From assembly GCF_004359195.1 (NCBI RefSeq), contig NZ_CP037954.1, forward strand, positions 806,001 to 870,000: a stretch of 64,000 bases of DNA, given 5' to 3'. Positions 50,171 through 59,484 of the stretch are shown here, in pieces (the stretch's first letter is position 1; each line of letters begins with the position of its first letter). Below the pieces are notes generated by a model. That model was not told where the DNA came from, did no database searches, and saw only the letters and a list, made by a program, of their open reading frames with translations. The translations under genes and the position numbers were made by a program. This stretch comes from Chryseobacterium salivictor. Its GTDB lineage: Bacteria > Bacteroidota > Bacteroidia > Flavobacteriales > Weeksellaceae.

Positions 50171-52168
50171 ATGAACAACAATAAAGGATTTAACTGGTTT
50201 TTCCCAATCGCGATTATAGCCATTTTACTCTTTTTCTTTTCGAATATGAATGGGGATTCCTCAGCAAATTCATTAGACGAAGAAGGGTTCTATACCTTAA
50301 TGACAGAGGGGAAAGTTCAGAATGTACTCATTTATAAAGATACCGAAAAGGCTGATGTTTTTCTTACACCAGCAGCTAAAAAAGCATTAGATTCGAAGCA
50401 GGTTGCAAAAGAAAGAAGTCCTTTTTCGGCATTTGACTTTTCTCCAAAACCAGACTATACAATCAGTTTCGGAGATTTACAGCTTTTCCTGGAGAAATTT
50501 GATAAAATCAAACAGGATAACCCCGCGATAGTTACTAAAAAAGACTACGGCATTGGCAAAAATCCGATGACCGAGTTACTGTTTACTGCAATATTCTGGA
50601 TCGCAATCATGGCGCTTTTCTATTTTGTGATTTTCCGCAAAATGATGGGCGGCGGTGGCGGCGGTGGCGGTGGCCAAATTTTCTCCATCGGAAAATCCAA
50701 AGCTAAACTTTTCGACGAAAAAGATAAAGTGCAGGTTTCCTTTAAAGATGTCGCAGGCTTAGAAGGCGCGAAAGAAGAAGTTCAGGAAGTGGTAGACTTC
50801 TTGAAAAACTCTGAAAAATACACCAAATTAGGTGGAAAGATTCCAAAAGGAGTATTGTTAGTCGGTCCTCCGGGAACAGGTAAAACCCTTTTAGCAAAAG
50901 CTGTTGCAGGGGAAGCGAAAGTTCCCTTCTTCTCCCTTTCAGGTTCTGATTTTGTGGAGATGTTTGTAGGAGTTGGAGCGTCCAGAGTAAGAGATTTATT
51001 TGCTCAGGCAAAAGCGAAATCACCGGCAATTATTTTTATTGATGAGATTGATGCCATTGGTAGAGCCAGAGGAAAAGGAAACATGACTGGTGGAAATGAT
51101 GAAAGAGAAAACACATTAAACCAATTGCTTACCGAAATGGACGGTTTTGGAACCGACACCAACGTAATCATCATGGCGGCAACCAACAGAGCCGATATTC
51201 TGGATAAAGCATTGATGAGAGCAGGTCGTTTTGACCGTTCGATTTATGTGGACCTACCGGAATTACACGAAAGAAGAGAAATCTTCGATGTGCATTTGGC
51301 GAAAATAAAATTGGAACCCAATATCGACAGAGAGTTTTTAGCAAAACAAACTCCCGGATTTAGTGGTGCCGATATCGCAAACCTTTGTAATGAAGCCGCA
51401 CTAATTGCAGCAAGAAATTCACACGAAGCCGTTACAAAGCAAGATTTCTTAGACGCTGTTGACAGAATCATCGGTGGACTGGAAAAGAAAAACAAAGCGA
51501 TTAAGCCATCTGAAAAAAGAAGGGTCGCTTATCATGAAGCAGGACACGCAACAATTTCCTGGCTGGTAGAACACGCAGCACCATTACTGAAAGTCACCAT
51601 CGTACCGAGAGGCCGTTCATTAGGCGCAGCCTGGTACCTGCCGGATGAAAGGCAATTGACGACCACTGAACAAATGAACGATGAACTGTGCGCTACATTG
51701 GGTGGTAGAGCTGCAGAGCAGACCATCTTCGGAAATATTTCTACAGGCGCGCTTTCTGATTTGGAAAGAGTAACCAAGCAGGCACAGGCAATGGTAACCA
51801 TTTATGGTCTGAATGAGAAAGTCGGAAATATCTCCTACTATGACAGCACCGGCCAATCTGAATACAGTTTCGGAAAACCTTACTCAGAGCAGACTGCCAA
51901 AATGATTGATGAAGAAATTTCTAAAATCATTGAGACCCAGTACCAAAGAGCATTGCAAATTTTAAGAGATAATAAAGATAAGCTGGATGCGCTTGCCACA
52001 AAACTTCTCGAGAAAGAAGTAATCTTCCGCGAAGACTTAGAAGAGGTATTCGGCGACAGAGCATGGGATCCGGAATTAACTGAACATCCTGTTTCCAATA
52101 GCCACAAGGCGAAAACTCCAGTGGAGGAAGCAGAGGTTATCGCACCGGAATCCAATACGCAACTTTAA
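50171..52168 (+). CDS. ftsH: ATP-dependent zinc metalloprotease FtsH
   Basis: A 665-residue FtsH. Two membrane helices (about 5-23 and 134-155) bracket a periplasmic domain. A linker of nine Gly (residues 160-168) follows, then the AAA+ domain with Walker A GPPGTGKT at 232-239, Walker [12 protein letters not shown] and SRH, and the M41 zinc protease with HEAGH at 455-459. It degrades unassembled membrane proteins and short-lived regulators. The C-terminal tail after about residue 635 is Glu/Ala-rich and not conserved. Confidence 0.97.
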   Translation: MNNNKGFNWFFPIAIIAILLFFFSNMNGDSSANSLDEEGFYTLMTEGKVQNVLIYKDTEKADVFLTPAAKKALDSKQVAKERSPFSAFDFSPKPDYTISFGDLQLFLEKFDKIKQDNPAIVTKKDYGIGKNPMTELLFTAIFWIAIMALFYFVIFRKMMGGGGGGGGGQIFSIGKSKAKLFDEKDKVQVSFKDVAGLEGAKEEVQEVVDFLKNSEKYTKLGGKIPKGVLLVGPPGTGKTLLAKAVAGEAKVPFFSLSGSDFVEMFVGVGASRVRDLFAQAKAKSPAIIFIDEIDAIGRARGKGNMTGGNDERENTLNQLLTEMDGFGTDTNVIIMAATNRADILDKALMRAGRFDRSIYVDLPELHERREIFDVHLAKIKLEPNIDREFLAKQTPGFSGADIANLCNEAALIAARNSHEAVTKQDFLDAVDRIIGGLEKKNKAIKPSEKRRVAYHEAGHATISWLVEHAAPLLKVTIVPRGRSLGAAWYLPDERQLTTTEQMNDELCATLGGRAAEQTIFGNISTGALSDLERVTKQAQAMVTIYGLNEKVGNISYYDSTGQSEYSFGKPYSEQTAKMIDEEISKIIETQYQRALQILRDNKDKLDALATKLLEKEVIFREDLEEVFGDRAWDPELTEHPVSNSHKAKTPVEEAEVIAPESNTQL

Positions 52169-52175
52169 TAAAATT

Positions 52176-52218
52176 AAATCCTGATTATTTAAATTCATAT
52201 AAATAATCAGGATTTTTG
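52176..52218 (+). terminator. Rho-independent terminator of ftsH
   Basis: A 16-bp perfect stem (AAATCCTGATTATTTA and its complement) with an 8-base loop, followed by a short T run. Confidence 0.9.
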
Positions 52219-52225
52219 TATTTAA

Positions 52226-52257
52226 TTGATTAAGTAAACAAATATTTTCTATTTTTG
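52226..52257 (+). promoter_or_regulatory. Bacteroidota-type promoter for the LUD-cdsA-psd operon
   Basis: TTG at 52226-52228, a 21-base spacer and TATTTTTG at 52250-52257. The downstream TTG start codon is at 52284. Confidence 0.68.
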
Positions 52258-52283
52258 TAGAACAATCGCATAATTAAGAGGAA

Positions 52284-52865
52284 TTGAGTCTATTTAAAAA
52301 ATTGGTCGGAAAAATACTGAATCAACCTGAAGAGGATGACGAGCAGGATTTGATTAAACTTGGAGATCAGTTGAAAAACGCTGACCTCGACTATAAGTTT
52401 GCTCAATTATTTACCCATTCCGGAGGTTTTTTCAACTATTGTGCAGACGAAGCAGAAGCGCTGCAGACTTTGAACCACATTCTCAAAATAGAAAGCGTAA
52501 AATCTGTTTTCTGCTGGGACAATGATTTAAAAAATTTCCTTGATGTAATTAATGTCCCTTATACTACCGAACTCGAATTGTTTAATGACTGCGCTTTTAT
52601 CACTTGCGAATATTTAATCGCTTATGATGGCCGGATCATGCTTTCGCACAATAACATTCTGCATTATCACTCGTCACGGTTACCGGAAAAAGTAATCATC
52701 ATGGCAAACGTGTCCCAAATTGTGACGAACCTGAATGACGCGATGAGCAAAATCAAACGCAACGGAAATATTAGAAACCTTACTTCAATCAGTGGAAGTA
52801 ATTCTAAATTAGACACTCCGAACAAAGACAATACAAAACTTTTCTTACTTTTGCTCGAAGATTAA
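52284..52865 (+). CDS. LUD domain (LutC/YkgG-like) protein, TTG start
   Basis: A 193-residue protein that resembles the LUD-domain proteins of lactate-utilisation operons (LutC). The second half shows the family pattern DCAFITCEYLIAYDGRIMLS near residue 102, then PEKVIIMANVSQIVTNLNDAM. No LutA or LutB is present. It starts at a TTG preceded by AAGAGGA, a rare Shine-Dalgarno-like sequence here; the MSLFKKL N-terminus fits what I recall of relatives. It precedes cdsA by 61 bases. The role beside phospholipid genes is unknown. Confidence 0.78.
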   Translation: MSLFKKLVGKILNQPEEDDEQDLIKLGDQLKNADLDYKFAQLFTHSGGFFNYCADEAEALQTLNHILKIESVKSVFCWDNDLKNFLDVINVPYTTELELFNDCAFITCEYLIAYDGRIMLSHNNILHYHSSRLPEKVIIMANVSQIVTNLNDAMSKIKRNGNIRNLTSISGSNSKLDTPNKDNTKLFLLLLED

Positions 52866-52926
52866 GCTCTTCGGATAAAGGATCTTTTACAATGCATATT
52901 TTCATCAATATTTAATCATATCAATT

Positions 52927-53805
52927 TTGGATAAAAATTTAGTGCTGCGACTTTTCGGTGGTCTTCTATACGGTTTGGTCGTTGTTCTCTGTACTACCTC
53001 ATTGGGGGCAGAATTCATTAATGGTTTCTCGCCGGGTCTTGTTCAGCAACAAAATCTTTATTACGGCTTAATCACTTTTTTCCTTTTCATGGGCGCATGG
53101 GAATGCGTGAGGATGATGAAGTTCGATCCGAAAGGCTGGGAAAAATGGGTGGTTTTCCCGTTGATTCTTTTTGTGTTTTATCAGTTATTTTCCAAAAGGT
53201 ATTTCAATCACGGTTTTTATTTCAATTTTAATTTATCCGAAATTTTGGCCATTGTACTGATAATCATTGCGGTAGTAACCTTGTTTCGTTTTCCTAAAGA
53301 ACTTTATTATGACAGCGGGAAACTTATTTTTACCGTTATCTACACTGCACTTCCGTTCGGATTTGCGCTAGGTTTACCCAAGTTTTCTACCATAGAACAC
53401 ACCTTTACTTTAGAAGTGTTTTTCCTGTTCGTTTTAATTTGGAGCAGTGATTCATTTGCCTATTTCACAGGAAAATTTTTGGGAAAACATAAAATGGCTC
53501 CGAAAATTTCACCTAAAAAAACCTGGGAAGGATTCGCTGGCGGCGTTTTCTTCACCATCATTCTTGGCTATTTTATCGAATTAAACTACCCTGATTTAAG
53601 AGGGAATTATATCATCGTTGGATTTTTAGTTTCCGTTTTTGGTCCTTTAGGCGATTTGGTCGAAAGCCAGTTAAAGCGAACTTTCGGCGTTAAAGATTCC
53701 GGAAATGTCATTCCGGGACACGGCGGTATTTTAGATCGGTTAGACAGTTTTATTATCTGCGTACCTGTCGTATATTTGTACTTTATTTTAGAAAAATTAA
53801 TATAA
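52927..53805 (+). CDS. cdsA: Phosphatidate cytidylyltransferase, TTG start
   Basis: A 292-residue integral membrane enzyme with about eight helices. It makes CDP-diacylglycerol from phosphatidic acid and CTP, the branch point of phospholipid synthesis. The family signature is complete: ESQLKRTFGVKDSG, then PGHGGILDRLDS near the C-terminus, with KISPKKTWEGFAGG before it. The apparent start is TTG (MDKNLVLRLFGG); no ATG is in a better place. psd follows 1 base after the stop codon. Confidence 0.95.
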   Translation: MDKNLVLRLFGGLLYGLVVVLCTTSLGAEFINGFSPGLVQQQNLYYGLITFFLFMGAWECVRMMKFDPKGWEKWVVFPLILFVFYQLFSKRYFNHGFYFNFNLSEILAIVLIIIAVVTLFRFPKELYYDSGKLIFTVIYTALPFGFALGLPKFSTIEHTFTLEVFFLFVLIWSSDSFAYFTGKFLGKHKMAPKISPKKTWEGFAGGVFFTIILGYFIELNYPDLRGNYIIVGFLVSVFGPLGDLVESQLKRTFGVKDSGNVIPGHGGILDRLDSFIICVPVVYLYFILEKLI

Positions 53806-53806
53806 C

Positions 53807-54460
53807 ATGAAACTACACAAAGAATCCAAAGGAACCATAATCGTAGCGAGTCTACTTTTTGCAGTCATTGGTTTACTGTCAATTTATTTCTTAGAGATGT
53901 GGAGTTTGGCCATCATCATTCCTTTACTGATTATTTATGGATTGATCTTCTGGTTTTTCCGCGTTCCCCATCGGGATATCCTGAATCACAAAGAAAACGT
54001 AATCGCTCCGGTGGACGGGAAAGTTGTGATGATCAAGGAAGTGGATGAAGATGAATTCATCCAAGGAAAAGCCATCCAGATCTCGATTTTTATGTCACCT
54101 TTGAATGTTCATATTTGCCGCTACCCCGTTTCTGGTGAGGTTATTTATAAGAAATACCATCCCGGAAAATACTTAGTCGCCTGGCATGAAAAATCCTCCA
54201 CAGAAAACGAGAGAACAACCATAGCTATAAAAAGTTTAACCAATCATACAGTGGTTTTCCGCCAGATTGCAGGTTATGTGGCAAGGCGCATTGTATTTTA
54301 TTGTAATGAAGGGGATCAGGCAAAAGCCGGTCACGAATTCGGTTTTATCAAATTCGGTTCCCGCATGGATATCTTCTTACCGATCGATACAGAAATCACC
54401 TGCAAAATCGGCGACAAAACAAAAGGGGGAATTGATGTTATCGCCAAAATGAAAGAATAA
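53807..54460 (+). CDS. psd: Phosphatidylserine decarboxylase proenzyme, short type
   Basis: A 217-residue decarboxylase of the short, archaeal-like type. It makes phosphatidylethanolamine from phosphatidylserine. Two N-terminal helices (about 9-55) anchor it. The core contains APVDGKV near residue 66, FMSPLNVHICRYP near residue 97 and the self-cleavage site in FGFIKFGSRMDIFLP (Gly-Ser), which generates the pyruvoyl group. Together with cdsA it covers two steps of PE synthesis; the phosphatidylserine synthase is not in the window. Confidence 0.95.
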   Translation: MKLHKESKGTIIVASLLFAVIGLLSIYFLEMWSLAIIIPLLIIYGLIFWFFRVPHRDILNHKENVIAPVDGKVVMIKEVDEDEFIQGKAIQISIFMSPLNVHICRYPVSGEVIYKKYHPGKYLVAWHEKSSTENERTTIAIKSLTNHTVVFRQIAGYVARRIVFYCNEGDQAKAGHEFGFIKFGSRMDIFLPIDTEITCKIGDKTKGGIDVIAKMKE

Positions 54461-54485
54461 TTTCTGAGAAAATATACAACCTACC

Positions 54486-54518
54486 ATCCCGGAATTTTTA
54501 ATTCCGGGATTTTTTTTA
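54486..54518 (+). terminator. Rho-independent terminator of psd
   Basis: An 11-bp perfect stem (ATCCCGGAATT / AATTCCGGGAT, loop of 3) followed by a run of eight T. Confidence 0.93.
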
Positions 54519-54550
54519 TACTTTTAAAGTCAATCATAAATTTTTTCTGA

Positions 54551-55102
54551 ATGAAATCCCTTATATTATTTTTGTTTACGTTCACTTTAATGCTGACTTC
54601 CTGTAATAAACAGGGACAGGAAAACCAAATAAAAGAGCGGGAAGCAGCGCTTCTTATCAAGGAGGAGAAATTTGCTGAGAAAGAACAGGATTATGAAGCT
54701 TTGAAAATGCTGCGCGACAGTTTAAAACACCTTCCAACCGATACGATAAATGCCGTAAAAATTCCCGAAAAAATCCTCGGAAAGTGGAACGGCAAAATGA
54801 TTTGCACCGAGTCTAACTGCTCAGAACACGTCATCGGCGACCTGAGAAATGACCTTTGGGAATTTACCGGAGATCATTTGAAAATTACGAATAAAAGCGG
54901 CGGTGAAAAAATATATACCGGGAAATACAACGGCTCCGAATTAAAATTAACTTCAGAAAACAATTCTCCGGCCACCAACCAGTCCGTCATTACTTTACAG
55001 CTGTCTGACCAGACGACGGGCAGAATAAAAGGCAGCCGTGAATTTACCGGCAACAACTGCATCTCGAAATTCTCTGTAGAATTAGAAAAAATCAAAAACT
55101 AA
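54551..55102 (+). CDS. Lipoprotein with coiled coil, function unknown
   Basis: A 183-residue protein with a lipoprotein signal (LMLTSCNKQ, Cys18). A charged helical stretch (about 23-60, EREAALLIKEEKFAEKEQDY) is followed by a beta-rich domain (about 75-180) that begins ILGKWNGKMICTESNCSEH and contains two Cys close together plus one near the end (NNCISKF). I recognise no family. The antiporter gene starts 3 bases after its stop codon, so the two are probably cotranscribed. Confidence 0.75.
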   Translation: MKSLILFLFTFTLMLTSCNKQGQENQIKEREAALLIKEEKFAEKEQDYEALKMLRDSLKHLPTDTINAVKIPEKILGKWNGKMICTESNCSEHVIGDLRNDLWEFTGDHLKITNKSGGEKIYTGKYNGSELKLTSENNSPATNQSVITLQLSDQTTGRIKGSREFTGNNCISKFSVELEKIKN

Positions 55103-55105
55103 AAT

Positions 55106-57235
55106 ATGCTCACTCTCTTAAAAGTGTCTCAATTCGATCTTCCGTTAGAAGATCCGGTTCTTAAGTTTTTGGTTGTTTTAATCATCATTCTTTCGGCCCC
55201 TCTTTTACTGAATAAAATTAAGGTCCCACACCTGTTGGGGCTCATCATCGCAGGAGCAGTTGTTGGCCCGAACGGTTTCAATATACTCACGCGGGACAGC
55301 AGTATTGTCGTCACAGGAACCACCGGATTATTGTACATTATGTTTCTCGCCGGATTAGAAATTGATTTGGCAGAGTTTAAGAAAAACAAATACAAAAGCA
55401 TGGGCTTTGGTGCTTATACTTTTATCATTCCTTTTATCATTGGAATCGCCGCGGCACATTTTATTATGGATTATAACTGGCTCACCTCCTTTCTGTTTGC
55501 CAGTATATTTTCTTCGCACACGCTTATATCGTATCCCTTGGTCAGCAAGCTGGGAGTTGTTAAAAACCGGGCAGTAAATGTTACCGTTGGAGGTACCGTA
55601 ATCACCGATATTCTTGCCCTTTTGGTTTTAGCAATCGTTGTGGGAATGACAACCGGAGAAGTGAACGCTGCATTCTGGACCAAACTTTCTGTGGGAATCA
55701 TCATTTTTGCACTGATTGTTTTAATAGGATTTCCAATCATCGGACGATGGTTTTTCAAAAAAGTAAGCGACAAAATATCGCAATACATCTTCGTATTGGT
55801 CATGATTTATTTCGCAGCACTTCTGGCTGAGCTGGCGGGGATCGAAGCGATTATTGGTGCGTTTCTGGCGGGATTGGCATTGAATAAACTGATTCCGCAT
55901 TCATCTTCATTAATGAACCGCGTCGAATTTGTCGGAAATGCGATTTTTATTCCTTTCTTTCTGATAAGTGTAGGAATGCTGATTGACGTTACCGTCTTTT
56001 TCAAAGATCTGGAAACCATCAAAGTCGCCCTGCTAATGATTACCATCTCCATTGGCGGAAAGTATCTGGCTTCCATTGCGACGCAGAAAACCTTCTCCTT
56101 TACCAAACCGGAAGGCGGAATTATTTTCGGACTGAGTTCAGCTTCGGCGGCAGCTACTTTAGCCACAGTAACAGTCGGTTACAATATCATCATCGGTGAA
56201 ACATATCTAGGCGAACCCATCAGATTACTCGATGAAAGTGTTCTCAATGGAAGTATTCTTCTCATCCTGATTTCGTGTACAATTTCGTCTTTTGTAACCC
56301 AGAAACATGCGGAAGAGTTGGTAAAAGCTGATAACGAAAACACCATTTCAGACAATAATCCCGAAAGAGAAAACATCTTATTGGCGGTAAACCATCTCAA
56401 TACCGTAGATCCAATGACCAATCTTGCCCTGCTGATTAAATCCAAAAAAACGGCAGAAAATCTATTTGTCTTAAATATTATCAATGAAGAAAAAAATGAC
56501 TCTTCAAAGAAAAACGCAGAAACTTTATTAAATAAAACAGTCGAAATCGGCGCTTCTGCAGATGTGAAAATAACGCCCATAACCCGTTATGACACTGACG
56601 TTATTGATGGAACCAACAATGTGATTAAAGAATATTCGGTCACCGATTTAATGATCGGCATCGATGCGGAAAAAGGGTTCTCACCAGGATTTATCTATAA
56701 TCTATACAGTGGATACCTGAATAATAATGCCACCAATATTCTGATTTATCATGCCAGACAACCTGCATCGACTATTCAGAAATATGTGGTTATTTTGCCG
56801 GAAAACGCCACCAGGGAACCTCACTTTTTCCATGCATTATTAAAAGTTTGGAATCTGGCGCGAAATTCTGGTTCCAAAATAGAATTCTACGGAAACGATG
56901 CAACCATTGCGATGCTTGAGAAAATTAAAAAGAAAGTAAATATCGACGCCAGTTTTATTATTTTTAATGACTGGAATGAGTTGCCGAAACTCTTTGATAA
57001 AATGAAGGACGATGACGCTTTAATTTTGTTCATGGCACACCGCACGATGGTTTCTTATCAGCCGCAAATGCAGCTGGTTCCGGATTACCTGAACACTTAT
57101 TTCCGCCAACGGAATTTCCTGTTGATATTTCCGGCTCACGAAGACGAAATAGAATACAGGAAAGATACGCGCGATATCGCTAATGCCGATGATTTTGTAG
57201 AAATTGGGAAAATTGTTGGGAAATTATTTAAATAA
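55106..57235 (+). CDS. CPA2-type cation:proton antiporter with C-terminal USP-like domain
   Basis: A 709-residue protein. The N-terminal two thirds (about 15-405) form a 12-13-helix Na+/H+ exchanger domain of the CPA2/KefB type (PHLLGLIIAGAVVGPNG near residue 47, GIEAIIGAFLAGLALNKLIP near residue 248). The cytosolic C-terminal part (about 430-705) resembles two universal-stress-like Rossmann domains, which in this group probably act as regulators. No TrkA-N (NAD-binding) motif is seen. The transported ion is not known. Confidence 0.9.
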   Translation: MLTLLKVSQFDLPLEDPVLKFLVVLIIILSAPLLLNKIKVPHLLGLIIAGAVVGPNGFNILTRDSSIVVTGTTGLLYIMFLAGLEIDLAEFKKNKYKSMGFGAYTFIIPFIIGIAAAHFIMDYNWLTSFLFASIFSSHTLISYPLVSKLGVVKNRAVNVTVGGTVITDILALLVLAIVVGMTTGEVNAAFWTKLSVGIIIFALIVLIGFPIIGRWFFKKVSDKISQYIFVLVMIYFAALLAELAGIEAIIGAFLAGLALNKLIPHSSSLMNRVEFVGNAIFIPFFLISVGMLIDVTVFFKDLETIKVALLMITISIGGKYLASIATQKTFSFTKPEGGIIFGLSSASAAATLATVTVGYNIIIGETYLGEPIRLLDESVLNGSILLILISCTISSFVTQKHAEELVKADNENTISDNNPERENILLAVNHLNTVDPMTNLALLIKSKKTAENLFVLNIINEEKNDSSKKNAETLLNKTVEIGASADVKITPITRYDTDVIDGTNNVIKEYSVTDLMIGIDAEKGFSPGFIYNLYSGYLNNNATNILIYHARQPASTIQKYVVILPENATREPHFFHALLKVWNLARNSGSKIEFYGNDATIAMLEKIKKKVNIDASFIIFNDWNELPKLFDKMKDDDALILFMAHRTMVSYQPQMQLVPDYLNTYFRQRNFLLIFPAHEDEIEYRKDTRDIANADDFVEIGKIVGKLFK

Positions 57236-57239
57236 GAAA

Positions 57240-57506
57240 CTAAAATTTAAAAACCTTTTTCTTGGTCGGCGCTTGTGGAACCTTACCCCGCAACGGCGTG
57301 AGAAGATCCATCAAGCCATTCATTTTTATTTCGTAAATGGTAGAAAGTTGCATTCCTAACTTTCCGGGTGGCATTCCCTGGCGTTGAAACCATTCTAAAT
57401 AATTGATGGGTAAATCCACCAACAGAACTCCCTTATGTTTTCCAAAAGGCATTTCAGTTTTACAGATTTCTTGTAATATTTCGGGGCGCAGTTCAGGAAT
57501 CATCAT
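57240..57506 (-). CDS. DUF3820 family protein
   Basis: An 88-residue protein that matches DUF3820: MPFGKHKGVLLVDLPINYLE, then WFQRQGMPPGKLGMQLSTIY and GLMDLLTPLRG. The family is widespread, sometimes called a putative quorum-sensing-regulated virulence factor, and its fold appears related to parts of exonuclease proteins. The stop is 4 bases from the convergent antiporter gene. The basic C-terminus (TKKKVFKF) may bind nucleic acid, which is a guess. Confidence 0.87.
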   Translation of the reverse strand: MMIPELRPEILQEICKTEMPFGKHKGVLLVDLPINYLEWFQRQGMPPGKLGMQLSTIYEIKMNGLMDLLTPLRGKVPQAPTKKKVFKF

Positions 57507-57525
57507 GATTTTTAGGAAAGATGTA

Positions 57526-58608
57526 TTAAATACTTAGATCTATTTTCTTTTCAATTTCTTTCGGTTCAGGCATGATAATCTCTCGGTCGTTTTCTGAAAA
57601 TTCATCGCGGTAAACCTGAATTAATAAAATGGTGATGGAAATTAAGATCGGTCCGAAAATTAAACCCATAAAACCAAAAAGATTGATTCCCATAATAATT
57701 CCAAATACGGTGTTAAGCGGATGAATATTTTCAAGTTTCTTTAACAAGGTAAATCTCAGCAAATTATCCGTTAATCCCACAATGACCAGACAGTACACCG
57801 CCAGTCCTAAACCCGGACCTACATTTCCTTCGGCAATCATGAAAATACAAACCGGAATATAGACGATTGCAGCTCCAACAATCGGAAGCATGGAGGCCAC
57901 ACAAGTCAATGCAAATAATAAAATCGCACTGGGAGCACCAAAAATAAGATAACCAATTAAGGCGATCAATCCTTGTCCAATCGAGACCACCGGGATCCCA
58001 ATTGCGTTAGCCATAACCATTTTTTGAATTTTCTCACCCAATAAATTCACGTTTGCTCTCTTTAAAGGAGCTGAACTTTTCAGTAATTTTTCAAAAAGAA
58101 GTGGCTTTTCCAACATAAAATATAGGATAAAATACATCGAAGCGACAACTGTTAAAGTATTGAATGTACCACTTAGCGCCGCAGTAGAAAATTTAGCGAC
58201 GTTATCTTTAAGTTTGGTTAAATTTTCATTGCTCAGGATATCAACATGGGTTTTAGCATAAATAAAATCATGAATCTTATCGATGAAAATATTGAATTTT
58301 TCCATGTAAACCGAAGCATTCCCCAATTTCTCGATAAGCAAACCTCCGATAAAATAGATAGGCAGAATCAAAACCACCAGCGTTCCCAATATAATAACCA
58401 TTGAAGCGACCCAGGGTTTCCACTTCAACGTTTCCTGTAAATACAGATTATACTTTCTCGTAATAACATAAAGCGTAATCGCACCTAGAAGCGACGGCAA
58501 GAATAAGGATAGATGAAAACAGATTAATCCAGCAAGGACAACAATCAACACAAGCAAAAAAAACTGCTTGATTTTTACTTCACTGATTTGATGTTTTCTA
58601 TTCGGCAT
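57526..58608 (-). CDS. AI-2E family transporter, second copy
   Basis: A 360-residue permease of the AI-2E/PerM family with about eight helices. The central block has LGEKIQKMVMANAIGIPVVSIGQG near residue 190 and the C-terminal block has GLTDNLLRFTLLKKLENIHPLNTVFGIIMG near residue 275. It diverges clearly from the copy at 7831-8940, so this is not a recent duplication. It ends with a charged tail (EPKEIEKKI). The DUF3820 gene lies 19 bases downstream in the same direction. Confidence 0.87.
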   Translation of the reverse strand: MPNRKHQISEVKIKQFFLLVLIVVLAGLICFHLSLFLPSLLGAITLYVITRKYNLYLQETLKWKPWVASMVIILGTLVVLILPIYFIGGLLIEKLGNASVYMEKFNIFIDKIHDFIYAKTHVDILSNENLTKLKDNVAKFSTAALSGTFNTLTVVASMYFILYFMLEKPLLFEKLLKSSAPLKRANVNLLGEKIQKMVMANAIGIPVVSIGQGLIALIGYLIFGAPSAILLFALTCVASMLPIVGAAIVYIPVCIFMIAEGNVGPGLGLAVYCLVIVGLTDNLLRFTLLKKLENIHPLNTVFGIIMGINLFGFMGLIFGPILISITILLIQVYRDEFSENDREIIMPEPKEIEKKIDLSI

Positions 58609-58619
58609 AATTGATTATT

Positions 58620-58648
58620 AAAAAAAGCAGTGGTTTAAGACCACTGCT
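58620..58648 (-). terminator. Terminator of the 242-residue membrane protein gene
   Basis: A 9-bp perfect stem AGCAGTGGT / ACCACTGCT with a 5-base loop, followed by T residues on the minus strand. Confidence 0.88.
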
Positions 58649-58688
58649 GTCAAATGTACAGATATTCTTTAAAATACCGAAGTTTTAT

Positions 58689-59417
58689 TTAAATTTTCAC
58701 CGTGATTGGTCGTGGCCTACCACAGAAAGCACAATAAGCGGAATACATGACTACCAGATAAAACAACATCGTGAAAACAATTCCGATTCCACATAGAAAA
58801 ATGCCCGCAGCACTGATTAAGAGCCCAAGAAAACTCGATCCCAAAAATGTTCCGTAATTTTCTTTTGCAATAGAAAATGACTTGCCCAATGCCTCCGAAA
58901 AACTGGCGTTTTCAAATAATAAAATTGGATAACCTAACAGAAAGAAAGGAAGAATAAGAAATACCGGCAAAAAACACAACATCGCTGAAATGACCATCAA
59001 AATGCTGGTTATCAAAGAATACAAAATAATATTTAAAAAATTTTGTCTGAATCCGATAAACAGATCAGAGAACCTTATCGATTCCTGCAAATTGTATTTG
59101 TTGGTAATGTAAATAAGCCCTACATACAGCGGTGCAGAAAGCAAACTTACCAAACCTGAAAGGCCGGAATAAAGCCCAAATCTTGGTATCGACCATAAAT
59201 TTGGAAAACTACCTTCAGAAGATTTTATTTCTTCCATCATGTCTGCAGAGTTAAAGCCTGAAATTGGCTGCACTAAGAGAGAAACAGCAAACGAAATAAG
59301 AACCGCTGCTATTGCATAAAGAAATACGCCTTTATACATTTCGAAGGCATGGGAAATAATTGCGCCCGCCGATTTTTCGGGTCCGGTCGGCTGATCAAAT
59401 TCTTCAAGAGTATCCAT
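58689..59417 (-). CDS. Six-helix membrane protein, paralogue of the next gene
   Basis: A 242-residue membrane protein with about five to six helices and cytosolic N-terminal acidic residues (MDTLEEFDQP). The conserved-looking segment is SFSEALGKSFSIAKENYGTFL, then GLLISAAGIFLCGIGIVFT. Chryseobacterium genomes often label such genes beta-carotene 15,15'-monooxygenase, a name that the sequence does not support. The architecture is like other multi-pass proteins that hold a Gly-rich C-terminal repeat. The function is unknown. Confidence 0.7.
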   Translation of the reverse strand: MDTLEEFDQPTGPEKSAGAIISHAFEMYKGVFLYAIAAVLISFAVSLLVQPISGFNSADMMEEIKSSEGSFPNLWSIPRFGLYSGLSGLVSLLSAPLYVGLIYITNKYNLQESIRFSDLFIGFRQNFLNIILYSLITSILMVISAMLCFLPVFLILPFFLLGYPILLFENASFSEALGKSFSIAKENYGTFLGSSFLGLLISAAGIFLCGIGIVFTMLFYLVVMYSAYCAFCGRPRPITVKI

Positions 59418-59484
59418 AGTTTTATTTTTAATGTTCTCAAATTTATCATTAAAAATTTATATGGTCAAAATTTCGCAAAACATT

